From: Paragorgia papillata
Lineage: Eukaryota > Cnidaria > Anthozoa > Scleralcyonacea > Coralliidae
DNA length: 64,000 bases
Assembly (NCBI GenBank): GCA_035771165.1
Contig: JAWNZC010000322.1
Location: forward strand, 8,294,501-8,358,500
Reading direction: 5' to 3'
In this document: piece after piece, positions 44,040 through 55,815 of the stretch
Layout of the letters: each line of letters opens with the position of its first letter
Position numbering within the stretch: the stretch's first letter is position 1
The notes under the pieces: model-generated
The model's database searches: none
Told to the model about the DNA's origin: nothing
Seen by the model: the letters and a program-made list of their open reading frames with translations, nothing else
Made by a program: the position numbers and the translations under genes

Positions 44040-46280
44040 GGCCGAGAACCGAGGCTTTTAGCCAAATACAGCCCGAGGGGCCGAAGGCCCCGAGGGCTGT
44101 GTTTGGATAAAAGCCGAGGTTCGAGGTCATTACTCAGTAACTTGCTTGACAAGGTTTTCTCACAAGGGTATTTTTAAACCTTGTTTTGTGCAGAAATCAT
44201 TGTTTCGTGTAATGCTTAATGAATTTTGGGAATAGAGAAAAGACGACTATATGTTAATAGGAATGTACGTTTTATTGGATATGCATGTTTTGATACTTTT
44301 GATTTGCCCTTTGCGAGCTTCGGTTAAGGGGAAAAATGGACAGCGACGAAGATGACTTGAGCGGGTTAACGCAGAACACATTTTTGCCGGAAAGTTTCTT
44401 GCCCAATTTCGATCTGTTTCGGGACATATTGCAAACTGAGAATGCTGACCTCTTTGACAAAGAATGTTCCAGTACAACAGCTACTGGGCTTGGCGAAGAA
44501 TCGGAAACAAGAAGGCCGATCTATACAAGGAATATATCGCTAGTTACTGATAAAGAATTGGACACGAGAAAAGAGAGCAGAATCCCAGAGAACACTAAGC
44601 AAAATATACAACATGGGCAGTTCATGTGTGGAAGGACTGGGCGGAAGAGAGAAATGTTAAAGCGAAAGCATTAGGACCTAATGAAAAATTAGTGAACTTG
44701 GATATTGTCAACACAACTATAAGGCAGAACTTAACTATTGGTTGGCAAAGTTTGTTGTTGAAATTCGAAAGAAAGAAGACAAGGGAGAGTAATATCCGCC
44801 AGCTACCCTATATCAATTATGTTGTGGTCTACTGCGATATCTGAGAAATAATGGCCAGCCAGCCCTAAATATATTCGAAGACTCGTGCTTCAAACATTTT
44901 CAGGATTCGATAGATGCAGAAATGAAACGGCTAACGGGGTTGGGTGTTGGTGCAAACGTCAAGCAAGCGGCACCTTTTTCAGGAAGAGAAATTGTGGAAA
45001 TTAAATCTACTTGGAGACCACTCACCAAGCGTGTTGCTGAACACGATGGTATTTGTAATAGGAAAGAATTTTGCACTTAGAAGCGGTAAAGAACATCGTA
45101 GCTTAAAATTCAGTCAATTAACTGTGGAGCCAGCATGTGAGAACGAACCGGAGAAACTTGTGTACATCTCCTTTGGAGAGAAGAATAATTTAGGAGGGCT
45201 GAAACATCGCGCCGTGAAACGAAAACGTATCGAGCATTACGCGAATGGAGATTGTCCTATGCATGGTTCGTCTGTACAAGAAGTGATATGGAGAAGTGCT
45301 GCCCAAAAGCCATAGGAAATGATGTGTTTTACTTGAGTCCTCGGAGGAAATTTACGGATTCAGATGAAGGTATTTAATGGTTATTTAATTTGTCTAAATT
45401 TTGAATAATTTATTGGAGACCATTTCAATGACTCTTACTATTATATTTTTTTAGTTTGGTTCACCTCAAATCCAGTGGGCTATAATACGTTGGGCGGGAC
45501 AGTAAAGAAGCTTTGCAAAGATGCTGGAATAGAAGGCAATTACACAAATCACAGCCTGAGAGCAACAACAGCAACTCGTGGTCTGGCTAAAGGAATTCCA
45601 GATAAGTTTATTATGGAGAGAACAGGGCACAGAGACATTAGATCTTTGCAGAAATATCAGAGACCCATGCAGTATTGAAAGCAAAGTACAAATGTCGAAA
45701 GCGTTTGATCAGTTTGATGATAAGGTGTCTTTGAAAAGCGTAAGCTTGTCAAACAAGGAAGGCCGTCAGGAGCTTAGTGACGCCAAGAAGGATGGTAGTG
45801 AGGTTAAAGATGGCAACGAGGTTAAATATGATGATAATATAGTGGAAGGAAAAGCGTTGAAAAGAGCGTAAGTTTCAACAATTGTTCATTTTTTGTTACG
45901 AAAGACTTTAAGGCATAGGTGTATGGATATTTTTGTAGTGAAATTGGGTATAATTTGCGGTTTTGAGTTTGTGTTATGCTAAAGCATGAGAAAACCTGTA
46001 AATTAAGATTACTATACTAGAAAAGCTCGAGAAGGAATAATTTGTGATTCGGCACTCAGGGAAGAGTGCGGCTGATGAATTGAATTGAAAGGCTCATTAC
46101 GTATTCACGGGCTGTATCTAGATACAACCCGCTTTTCCCGGGCTGTATCTAGCTCTTCCTTGCTGAATATCAAATCCCTCCCCGGACTTTTAGACTTTGC
46201 CTTTCCAACATGTGTTTATGTTAAATAAAGAGCTATAAATAACAAAGAAAACCGCGTCAATCATGCATGTAATACTATTA
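44040..46280 (+). mobile_element. Crypton-type tyrosine recombinase element with palindromic ends
   Basis: The left end has a strong hairpin centred on CGAGGGGCCGAAGGCCCCGA, then CTTGCTTGACAAGGTTTTCT. The right end has AACAAAGAAAACCGCGTCAA after a weaker GGGCTGTATCTAG palindrome. The two ends are inverted relatives (AAGGTTTTC against GAAAACC). A degraded DUF3504 recombinase lies between. Boundaries are estimates; no target duplication was defined. Confidence 0.62.
44336..45871 (+). pseudogene. DUF3504/Crypton tyrosine recombinase, frameshifted
   Basis: An acidic N-terminus starts MDSDEDDLSGLTQNTFLPES. It continues in shifting frames with WKDWAEERNVKAKALGPNEK, LNYWLAKFVVEI, YQLCCGLLRYLRNNGQPALN, EEKLWKLNLLGDHSPSVLLN and KNFALRSGKEHRSLKF. 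After an intron-like gap (about 45371-45453) comes VGYNTLGGTVKKLC and NHSLRATTATRGLAKGIPDK, then FIMERTGHRDIRSLQKYQRP. HxxR, the TGH histidine and the Tyr nucleophile are kept, but at least four frameshifts break the protein. It belongs to the Crypton-derived family that gave rise to QRICH1, ZMYM2 and KCTD1-linked domains. Confidence 0.85.
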
Positions 46281-46290
46281 CTTATAATTA

Positions 46291-46530
46291 GTGCTGGAAT
46301 ACGCCTGTCAAACCTGGAACTTCGGCATTCCACAATATCTCTCTGAAGAAGTCGAACGTATATCCAAAGAAGAGCTTTAAGAATAATTTAGCCGCAACTA
46401 TCTTATAAACAGGCTTTGGAAATCACCCATTTGCCAACTCTATCACAAAGACGGGATAACCTATGCAGATCACATTTTAATAAATTAATGAACCCTAATC
46501 ATAAACTAATTATCTTCTTCCTGAGAAACG
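46291..46530 (+). pseudogene. LINE C-terminal fragment, plus strand
   Basis: VLEYACQTWNFGIPQYLSEE then VERIS, and after a frameshift LPTLSQRRDNLCRSHFNKLM. These are typical of the last part of CR1/L2-group RT proteins. It starts right after the recombinase element's right end and points opposite to the LINE relic at 46.8-49.0 kb. Confidence 0.75.
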
Positions 46531-46845
46531 TAATAACAATCTTCGAAATAATGACAATTTTACGAACTTTCGTTGTAGCACTTCTCGTTTTAAAAATAGT
46601 TTTATCCCAAGTAGTGTAGTCCTTTTTAATGATACTTGAATTGTCTCCTAGTTTTATCTGTACACTTACTTAAATTTCAGAGATGTCATTTTTAAATTTG
46701 TAAACTGAGCAATTTAGCTCTGTGAGCTGCAATTAGGTTTTTGCATATTAAAGTTAAAGTTAAGAGTGGTAGGTCTGAAACTTGGTTCACCGTCTAGCTT
46801 ACAGGGTAACAAGACCCATTAGTGACTTTTCCGGGATTTTCTATG

Positions 46846-49045
46846 TTAGCTAACTCCTACGACAAAAGCACAGATCTTATGCAAGTGGTGTAAACAGATA
46901 AGAGTGAAGCATGCATAGTCAACTTCAGACCGTTTAAGTAAACGCAGAAAATAGAGACGCTTTGAGGCTTTAGTCAGAATATGGGATATGTGGACATTCC
47001 ATTTAAGGTCGGCAGAAATGTGAACACCAAGAATCTTAGTCGAAGAGACGGGGATGAGCTCGTGATCTTCAACAAAAATTGGATCCAGTTCTGGATATTC
47101 TTTGGCGAATGTGATGATCATGTCTTAATTGCACTTTAGACGATTGAGCTTCATGTCATTTTCTGTACACCAAATGTTCATTTCATTTATGAGGGATTGT
47201 ATTTTCCCCTTCTCACCTTTGTTAATGATTTCAGACACTGATGTATCATCTACAAATTTCCATCGTCGTTCATGGTGAATTGCCAAGTCATTTACCATGA
47301 TTAAGAAAAGTATAGTCCGAGCACAGTTCTCTGAGGCACACAATCACTAACTTCCAGCCAGTCTGAAAGGATGCCACATATTTTAACACGCTGCTTCCTT
47401 CCAGATTCACTACCCAATTGATTAGCGACTTGTTTATGTCTAATTTTATCATTTTTGATATCAAAATTTTGTAGTTGATTCTGTCGAAGTTTTTCCGTTA
47501 CCGTCAGTATCAGTATATATAAAGAGTGGAGCATGCTAATCAGCGCGTCAATGGCGGAGGAACCAGGAATTGATCCAAACTGTTTGGGGTCGAGCTTCTG
47601 GTATATGCAATCAAGAATCCAATCAGCATGGAAAGACTCCAAAATTTTCGACGAAGTTGGGGTAAGGGATATTGGACGAAGGTCTTGATTAATGTCTTTG
47701 ACAAGTTGGGTCTTTGGTATAGGAATTACGTCAGCTTCTTTCCATTGAAGGGGCACTTGCGCTTGATTAATAGATGCGTTGAAGATGGATGCAACAGGGG
47801 CTGCAAGTTGAGAAGAAAATTTTTTAGAAGCCAATTTGGTATAGAATCTGGACCAGGTGCCTTTGAAATTTTGACTACTTCTAAGCAGCGTTCGACGGCT
47901 CGTATAGGAACGTGATACTCGGAAGATGTTTCAACAGACAGTTTGTCGAAGTCGGAAAGGGGTGGCATGGACTTATTTACAGCAACAAATGCTTCATTAA
48001 TTGCATTTGCCAGCGAAACACCCTCTAATACAGTGTTTCCCACAACGACAGAGTGAACTTGCATGATTGTCTGGGGTGTATATAACCAGCTCATTTTTTT
48101 ACGGCTTTACACCATTTTCTAGGGTTGGCAGTTTTGAGATGGTTTACTTGAGTCTTAAAGTAGATGGATTTTGCTTGTTTTACCTCACGGTTTACATCGT
48201 TCCCAAGTTGTTTGTACTGGCTAGTGTTTCCTTCTGCAAGAGCTTTTTGTCTGTCGAGAACAAGATTCTTCAGTTCCGGCGTAATCCACGGTTTGTACAG
48301 TGGATCTTTACTGTTTCTTTGGGTAAAAATGTATTAAGACCCAAGAGTAAAAGGTCGTACAACAGATCACACTGGTTTTGACAAGAAGATAAACGATAAA
48401 GGTATAGTTCCAATTCAATGAATTAATCGGAAATTTCCAAGAGACGTCATAGCTGACGTTTTGAATCTACGTAGACTTTTCGGTAAACTTATTTGGACGG
48501 TGAGCACAAAGGACAGACTGATGATCTGACAGGCCAATGGTTGGAAGAATGACAGGCTCATTGTACCAATGATGCATGTTGGTTAACATCAGATCTAAAA
48601 TTGCTGAGCCTCGCGTTGGTTTCTTAACGCGTTGCTTTAGAGAACAATGTCTGCATAAAAGCTTGTAATCGAAATGATTGAAATCTCCCATGAACATAAT
48701 CCCAGCGTTTGGTTGTTTCGCTAATAAATGGTCGATAGTTGAAATAAGATAGTCCTGCAAGAGGTTGTTGTCCGCTTGAGGTGGGTGGTAAATGACTGCA
48801 GCGATTATACAGGACAGTTCGCGGGGGAGATGATGGGGGCGAAGTTTAAGCCACAGACATTCAATTTCAGGATTACTCAATTCTGAGAGGAGGGGAAAAG
48901 GCATATTAGAAGGTAATCAGTAATAGACACTGGGCCGTTAGGAATATTAGAAGTTAGCCAGGTTTCATTTATTGCAATGATGTCTACGCCATTTCGTTGG
49001 GCGACCATTTCTAAATCGTCAATTTTAGTAATTAGGGCCATCTTG
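46846..49045 (-). pseudogene. LINE relic with endonuclease and reverse transcriptase
   Basis: On the minus strand, AP-endonuclease motifs come first: IIAINETWLTSNIPNGPVSI, then AAVIYHPPQADNNLL, GIMFMGDFNHFDYKLL, ILDLMLTN and GLSDHQSV. RT follows in broken frames: KISKAPGPDSIPNWLLKNF, QWKEADVIPIPKTQL, DLRPISLTPTSSKILE, KFVDDTSV and ILGVHISADLKWNVHI. Frame changes occur about every 300-400 bp and the palm motif reads VDD after FV. It is a CR1/L2-group non-LTR element, long dead. Confidence 0.88.
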
Positions 49046-50299
49046 TGTTAGAAAGAGGAAAAAGAGGTAATCAACTATTTTTCAACTGATGTGACAAAGA
49101 ATTATTTTGAATAATTTCTACGGGTGGAAGTGAATTCAAATTATTTTGGTTATGGTGGTTTTGTGAACGACGAGGATGAGGGAATAGATATCAGATTGTA
49201 GGCACAGCTAGATTTCCTTCGAGGAATTCTATACGTTCCTGTTTTCAATGAGTTGAGGTGCTTTACTTTGACAATCATTTTTAAATAATATTTTATATAA
49301 TATCTACCAATCAGCGTTTTACACCAAAATTTTCGGCGCACACATCCAAATCGCTATAGCCTTAGATTCGTGCAGGCTCTCCTTCCCTCTCGATGCTACC
49401 CGAAATTAAGAAAATCGTCTTGCAAAATACTTTTATGTTGAGCAAAATAAGAAAGTGGTACACTGCCAAGATTTTGATAACGAAATACTGACGTTTCGAG
49501 CGGAGCCCTTCAATTACATTTCACTCAGTATTTTGTTATCAAAAGGCAATCAAAAGACGCTAGAAAATCAGATTCCGAACCTAGATATATTCAAATTCAT
49601 TTGGCATGTCATATCATATCAATCAGCTGCCGCTTTCAATAACAGTTTTTACTCCTCTCCCTTTCCTGTTCTCTGAAAAACCTCTTGAACCAGGGTACAA
49701 AATTCAAGACTTCTGGGTGCTTGTGACTAATGACAATATTAACTCATATATAAGCCAGTTCGGGGGTTCTTCACTCCTAAATTTTGAAACTCAAACTTTT
49801 CTCGCTCATAAGATGAAGGCGAGACATAATACGACAAATACCTTTCAATATATCAAGAACTGAACTTTGGCTTTTTAAAAAGGTGGGCGTTTGTAAAGAA
49901 CGTCAGTCACGGTACATGATTAGGGACCTTAAGCAAGCTAGGACGACGGCAAATAAATTACTACATTCAAAAGAAACCATGGATCAGGACATCGTATATT
50001 GTATGCTTTATGAATTTTGTAAGATCTTTAGAAAGCAACCATAGCTTCGACAACATGACGTACGATAGATTAACGCCTAAGTAAACTAACAACTTTTGCC
50101 GTTCCTTGGCACATGCAACGAGGACGGTGTTGGGAATTACTCTTGGGACTGCAAATTATTCAACGCTTTGTTTTGGTTCAAAAATACTATTGTACTTGGG
50201 TCGTCGTCGTGACGTTCGCGTTGTCCTTGCTTAAGGTCCCTATTGTTAACTTTCGTGAAAACATAAATAAACCGACATAATGTAAACAAACTCGTGACC

Positions 50300-50480
50300 A
50301 TGCGCAGTTCGTACGATAGATCAGTTTTAAATAGGTTGCCTTCCTTAATGAATAATCTTTCTGACGTCACGGCGGCCATATTGGTGTACCGAAACAATGA
50401 AATGGCGGCCATATTGGTGTACCATCAAAAATTCCGTATTGTTTCACCACCCCAATGGGGCCACCTGAGTGAAAACGATC
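50300..50480 (-). repeat. Repeat family D relic (GGATCGTTTTCACTCA end)
   Basis: On the minus strand the end CTATGGATCGTTTTCACTCA is followed by ACACCAATATGGCCGCC and GTGACGTCAGA, as at 54812-54897. An extra duplication of the GGCGGCCATATTGGTGTACC block is present. Confidence 0.55.
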
Positions 50481-50546
50481 CATAGCGTTGGCTGAGTCAG
50501 TGGGTGGAACTATTCTCACACTGAAGATTTTATTTTCACTTCTCGC

Positions 50547-50660
<114 letters not shown>

Positions 50661-51474
50661 CCTACCTGTTTGTCTGTCTTTGCGCTCTCGAGAATATTAG
50701 ACGTGTCATATAATAACACCACTATAATATTAGAATATTAGTCGTGTTATTATATACCAACTTAAAGCTGGAAACACTAATAACATACAAAAACATTTAC
50801 TGAGAATAATCTGACACAATGCGACTTGTAGCCCAACAAGTACTTGTGACACACGTACGGTTTGACTAGTTCCCAGGTATACATATTGAAAATAACCTCG
50901 GTCTATCATCATCTGAGTTCCAGTGGCTCAATGTGGGTTCGAGTGCCCTCAGGAGCTCAGAGTTTTTCTCTGAGTTTAACAAAGACAAACAAAAAAACTT
51001 AATTCTAATACGTTCGGTAGAACTATTTTGCGAGCACTATGCACTTTATGGTCACTTTCTTTTATATACAATCGATAGCCGAATTTTGAGATTCTCGAGA
51101 TTCAATCTAAAACTAGATAATCTCTGTTGAAGCCTTTCGCCACCAATTTGCCAATTGCGAAAGTACACTTACAACATACGAACAGAAAGTGGACATCCGT
51201 TCCATTTAGTGATCTGAAAGAACTCAAATAATCAAAATCTGGAATTAGAAGGGAAAAAAGAAGAAAAAAGAAAGAAAAAGAGAAAGAGAACGCAACCGGT
51301 AAAATTGAGCTGCACGCAACAACGGTCATTAAATCTATCTTATCAATCTATTTAATGACAACTGTCTTTTGTACACATTTACAGCAATAATATCCTTATC
51401 TTGTTATGACGTTGAATTGACAAATGCACTTGTAAAACCAATGAAAGTTCTTGTGTGAATAAAGCACAAAAAAG

Positions 51475-52467
51475 TCAACCACAACCCTTATTGATAAGTT
51501 TTTTCAGAGTTTCTCTAAAGGTTCGAATGCGAAAACAATAGATAAATGGATTTTGTGCAGAATTACAAAAAGCTAGGGTATTTACATATGGAAATACATG
51601 TAGCATTGTTGCTCCATCTGCTCCAGATATCTTAGTTAAGTAGACAAACCCCAAAATAAGAAGGGGCAGCCAAGATAAGAGGAAAGCACCACAAACGACT
51701 GATGTCGTTGTAAATGCTTTTAATTCAAGTAAACGCGTTATACTACCGAATCGCTCGGACTGGTGTTTCTTCTTCTGCTTTAATGACTTTTCTTCTTCTC
51801 TCTCTTCCTTTTCTTCTTCTACTTTTTCATCTTCTACTTCGAATGATACAAGCTCTTTAACTAGGTGCTGTTTTTGGATTTTATGGCGATGCCTTTTTGC
51901 GATGATAAAGAGTCGTATATGAATTATTATTAAGAAAATCATTACAGCCATAAAAAGAAGAAAAATTATCGAGTGGATTATTTTCTTGACAATTCCTGGG
52001 ATGACAGTAAGACAAACGCCAATAAGTATCGTGAAGCACCATATTCCAACCAAAGCTACACCACACCACAAACGACTATATTTCAATTTCTGATGATAAA
52101 GGTTTGGAGTACAAATGGCAAGAAAACGATCGGTAGATACCATGACGAGATGAACCACGGAGGCGAAAAGCAGCGTCCATCGCGATGCATGTGTTATTGT
52201 ATAAAGCATGGAACTTTGGTCAACAGGATAAAAGAAGGAATAAACGTACAGTGGCTGGACTGTTACAATAACTAAGATGTCGGAGACTGCTAAACTTCCA
52301 AGGATCGTCATTGAAGGTATTCCAACATTTTTCCGATCCATGCGTAAAACAATAATCACAAGAATATTTCCTATCAGGCCAATGATGATGGATAGGCCGT
52401 TGAATATCGACAATGAAACTTTCTCATATTTCGAGAGAATTTGCAAAGAATATGCTGAGGTATTCAT
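51475..52467 (-). CDS. Class-A (rhodopsin family) G-protein-coupled receptor, intronless, 330 aa
   Basis: Seven hydrophobic segments in one exon. The start chosen is the ATG at 52467, which places an N-glycosylation site (NTS) at residue 2; an in-frame ATG 22 codons upstream lacks support. TM1 carries GNILVIIVL, TM2 LAVSDILVIV, the TM3 end STDRFLAI (DRF in place of DRY), TM6 FLLSWLPLLIL (SWLP, not CWxP) and TM7 NPFIYCF (NPxxY). ICL3 is long and very charged (EDEKVEEEKEEREEEKS). No Cys is seen at the start of TM3 and ECL2 is short, as in the melanocortin/EDG/cannabinoid/adenosine cluster, so an amine or lipid-type ligand is possible. The ligand is unknown. It acts at the plasma membrane. Confidence 0.88.
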   Translation of the reverse strand: MNTSAYSLQILSKYEKVSLSIFNGLSIIIGLIGNILVIIVLRMDRKNVGIPSMTILGSLAVSDILVIVTVQPLYVYSFFYPVDQSSMLYTITHASRWTLLFASVVHLVMVSTDRFLAICTPNLYHQKLKYSRLWCGVALVGIWCFTILIGVCLTVIPGIVKKIIHSIIFLLFMAVMIFLIIIHIRLFIIAKRHRHKIQKQHLVKELVSFEVEDEKVEEEKEEREEEKSLKQKKKHQSERFGSITRLLELKAFTTTSVVCGAFLLSWLPLLILGFVYLTKISGADGATMLHVFPYVNTLAFCNSAQNPFIYCFRIRTFRETLKKLINKGCG

Positions 52468-53564
52468 GGTCTCCTTCGAAATGTGATAAAGCTGCGAAGT
52501 ATAGTGTCTATATGTTAGGCGACAGAGAAGCACCCTGTATGCATTGCTTTAAATTAAACATAAAGCAGACAAAAAAACAGACATTAATAATTAACAATTA
52601 GACAAATTAGAAAACGAGGCAACAACAAATGTTCAACATCAATTCGGACATTTCCTTGTCCCATACGGTAACTGATGGAAAAGTAAAGTTTTCTTGCATA
52701 ATTTAGCATGAGTTTTCATGTACAATATTGAAACAATATATTTTCACTCATTTGATATGTAAAAATGACAAAAAGTTGAAAGAAACATCCATTTTAAAAT
52801 GTAGTTTACATCACGAAATCATATCAATAGCAAACGTAATTTTGAAATGTGTTTTGTTCAGAACTGATTAAACTCGTCACATATCGTTACACACGTAATT
52901 TATCAACCATAATAGAAAAGATGCATGTATGGTCTAATTTATGTCAGTGATCAAAATATTAGAAATTTACCCATTACAAAAACTAGAAAAGGCAAGCCGT
53001 TTATCTGATTTATATGGTCCAAAAGCGGTAAGGCCTCGCCGTTTATTTAGGGTCCAATTTAATAATTATCTTGTAATCTTGAAGTCTTTCATAACAGCTG
53101 CTTTCTGAATGACAACATTTTTAATTAACGAAAAATATATTATCATTTGGTAGAGAAACTCTAATTTGTAAAAATATTAATTTAGGCGTAATTTGTAGGT
53201 AAAAAGCAGCAATGTAAAAAAATACATTGTTATAAAAAATAAAATATAGCCAAACCATGGTACCTGACAAGTCGGCTGATATTGAAACCGCAAAACTATA
53301 ATCCACAAAGCCAACTTGCCGGCTGATTATTTACAGGAAGGCGTATTTCCGTTGTGTCTCTGACACTGGCAATCGAAAACATAACGAAAACCATACATAG
53401 CCATTAATTTGTATTAGCCAAAATCTTTCATTTTTATTTTTTTCCGTTTCATATTTTAATCACTTTTTCGAGTACAGATTAGGTGCAGGTGCATATTTTT
53501 CTCAAATCATGATGCATCCGGGCATTTGTGCATGCATCCATACATAAACTAGAGTTGTTTTTTT
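52468..53564. other. Upstream region of the GPCR gene, nothing further recognised
   Basis: AT-rich and without clear repeats. A short splice-bounded minus-strand frame (53066-53104) is listed separately as a weak exon candidate. Confidence 0.4.
53066..53104 (-). CDS. Weak candidate terminal exon (12 codons plus stop)
   Basis: Acceptor TGTCATTCAG, then KAAVMKDFKITR and TAA. The phase fits the candidate exon at 54424-54486. Unrecognised; it could be chance. Confidence 0.2.
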   Translation of the reverse strand, partial: KAAVMKDFKITR

Positions 53565-53633
53565 GTGTGTTTTCCGCCACTAATAATTATTCATGATAAC
53601 CCATGTCGATTATCAGGGATGAAACGCATTGAC

Positions 53634-53806
<173 letters not shown>

Positions 53807-53819
53807 CACATTGTTCCTA

Positions 53820-54055
53820 CGTCATCTAAAGCAAGAAAAGCCTCAAGGAATCTCAAAAAAAATCCTTAATCTCTGTGACTTTATCAAACAGAAGTCCCCA
53901 AGTACTAAAATTGCAATATCAGAACTGATTGTTCGATCTGATTCAAAGCAAATTGACGAAGCACGGGAAGCCACTAATACAGCACTACGATCCTTGTGTC
54001 CTGAATACAAGGCATTACACGGACAAATCAACAAATTAACACACAAAGATAAAAG
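53820..54055 (+). pseudogene. SGNH/GDSL-hydrolase-like fragment of transposon type
   Basis: [20 protein letters not shown], then KQKSPSTKIAISELIVRSDS and EAREATNTALRSLC. This resembles the segment after the GTNDL motif of SGNH-hydrolase domains carried by LINE and YR retroelements. The catalytic Ser and Asn blocks upstream are replaced by the TC repeat. It ends at a donor-like AAAAG|GTAAG. Confidence 0.4.
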
Positions 54056-54423
54056 GTAAGCATTTATATCAAATTTTACAGCTTTAACAGTCACTTCGTT
54101 ATAATAACCGTTGAAAATATATTAATAAACTAGTAAACATCGTCTCATAGTTTGAGCTTGGGGTACCTGTGGCGCCACCGACGCTTACAGTAATAACTGC
54201 ATGAACGATTTATTAACAGACTACATGCAACAGTTAAAAAAAAACACATTTAAAGCCGTTAACAGAAAAACGAATTAGTTCACACGACTTTAGCTGTACA
54301 ATTAAGGATTTACAGTACCCTTTACGTAATAATTGAAAATTTTGACACAATTTTTAAATTAAAATATTTCTTAAAAAAATTATTTACTTCTCAATTTACC
54401 AATATACTGTAAAGAAAATTTAC

Positions 54424-54486
54424 ATAGTTTTCCGCCATGACTGACTGATTCTTTTCAATTTCGTTTCTGATTGTCTCAAGATGCCT
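54424..54486 (-). CDS. Weak candidate exon (21 codons, heptad-like)
   Basis: Acceptor TTTATTGTCAG and donor TAT|GTAAAT bound a frame RHLETIRNEIEKNQSVMAEN then Y, with coiled-coil-like spacing. Upstream exons were not found. It may be part of an unannotated minus-strand gene or chance. Confidence 0.25.
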
Positions 54487-54811
54487 CTGACAATAAACAA
54501 AATTAAAGAGAATTCAAACGTTAAATTGAAAAAAATCTTTGGCAGAAAATTACATATTCCGTACTGACAGGGTCCAACGCCACCGCGTGAAAATTTCCTA
54601 TCCGTGAAATTTTGTAAATATAGTACAGTTATCGAGTGGATCAACGTTAGTTCTGGTGGTCTAAACTCTTATTTAATTAGGTTAGTGCATTCTATGGTAT
54701 ACTGACCATTTACATTCTGTTTTATCTTTCTGTTACAAAGAAGAAAATGTTACTATACATAAGGTCCCGATACAGAAAAAGGTTTATGCATGTTTCGACT
54801 GTAATGTCCCC

Positions 54812-54897
54812 TATGGATCGTTTTCACTCACCTGATTGGTGGCCTATTGGGGTACACCAATATGACGCTGTGACGTCAGATGAAAACGATCTAACTA
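54812..54897. mobile_element. Short MITE of family D
   Basis: CTATGGATCGTTTTCACTCA at the left and GATGAAAACGATC at the right are inverted. The interior has GGGGTACACCAATATGACGC and a GTGACGTCAG motif shared with 50.3-50.5 kb. Confidence 0.6.
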
Positions 54898-55515
54898 AAA
54901 AACAACCTTTGCCTGTAGGGATCGACCATGCAGTAGTTTTAGTAAAGTAAATATTTTGCGAGGTCAGTACAGTGCTTTGGGATGGACCTCGCGTTAGCCA
55001 AATATAGAAAACCTGATAAATTGCCTCTAAAGTTATACGCCACGGACTTGAAAACAAGAGTTACATCAAGGGCGTTCGTTGTCAGTGTCCGCAACCAAAT
55101 AGGCGTACGGGCACAAATTTGTGGGGGGGGGGCAACTGAAACAAAAAGTGCCCGACTTCTATTATACAATCTATAATCAGCGTACACAAGTTTATATAAA
55201 ATAACTTGTACAAAAGTCAATATGGCATCTTATAAATATATTATCTGTGTTGTTGTCAAGTTGCGCCAGTCTGGAGAGCTCTGTAACGACATTGGTGGAG
55301 ACGTACGTTGTGCACACCATAAACACGTTTTTTTTTAAGATCAGTGTGGCGCGTTTAGTGGGACCAGTGTCATGCAGGCTTTTTGACAATCCCACTTTTG
55401 GCACTTTTTTACTTTTCTACTTTTCATTATAAGTTGTACGTATACATGTAGTCCATGTGGCACGTTTGCGAGCTTGGCGTTTCGTGGACGTTCGTCAAGC
55501 TCAAGAAAATATTTC

Positions 55516-55815
55516 TGAGCCCCATACAGGGTTCGAACTAGCCTGGTACCCTGGCCCAATCAAAGAATATGGGCCAGGTAACCACTAAAGACTTCTGCTT
55601 TCCTATTGGTTAAAATTTCGCGCGTTTTTAGTGGCTATGAGTGAAATAGCAATCGTCATAAGTGGATTTAGCCCTGATGACGCGAGAATGAGATTAGTGG
55701 TTACCTGGCCCATATTTCTTTTGAAATGGGGCCAGGGTACCAGGCTAGGTTCGAACCTGCAACCTTATGACCAACCGGTTAGACGCTCTAACCATTGAGT
55801 CACTGAGGCTCAGTT
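55516..55815 (-). repeat. tRNA-derived SINE interrupted by a MITE
   Basis: On the minus strand it reads TGACTCAATGGTTAGAGCG (A box) and GGTTGCAGGTTCGAACC (B box). It is split at GGTTCGAAC by the insertion 55539-55747. Without the insert it would be a tRNA-like head running into CTGTATGGGGC. Confidence 0.75.
55539..55747. mobile_element. Foldback MITE with 9-bp target duplication
   Basis: 209 bp. The perfect 19-bp ends TAGCCTGGTACCCTGGCCC are inverted, and inner arms around GGTAACCACTAAAGAC also pair in part. The target duplication is GGTTCGAAC (55530-55538, 55748-55756). It is related in size, duplication length and TACCCTGG core to the element at 1428-1572. Confidence 0.88.

Noticed and set aside
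51973..52486. Plus-strand frames opposite the GPCR
   Set aside because: Antisense shadows of a gene with clear seven-transmembrane motifs on the minus strand.
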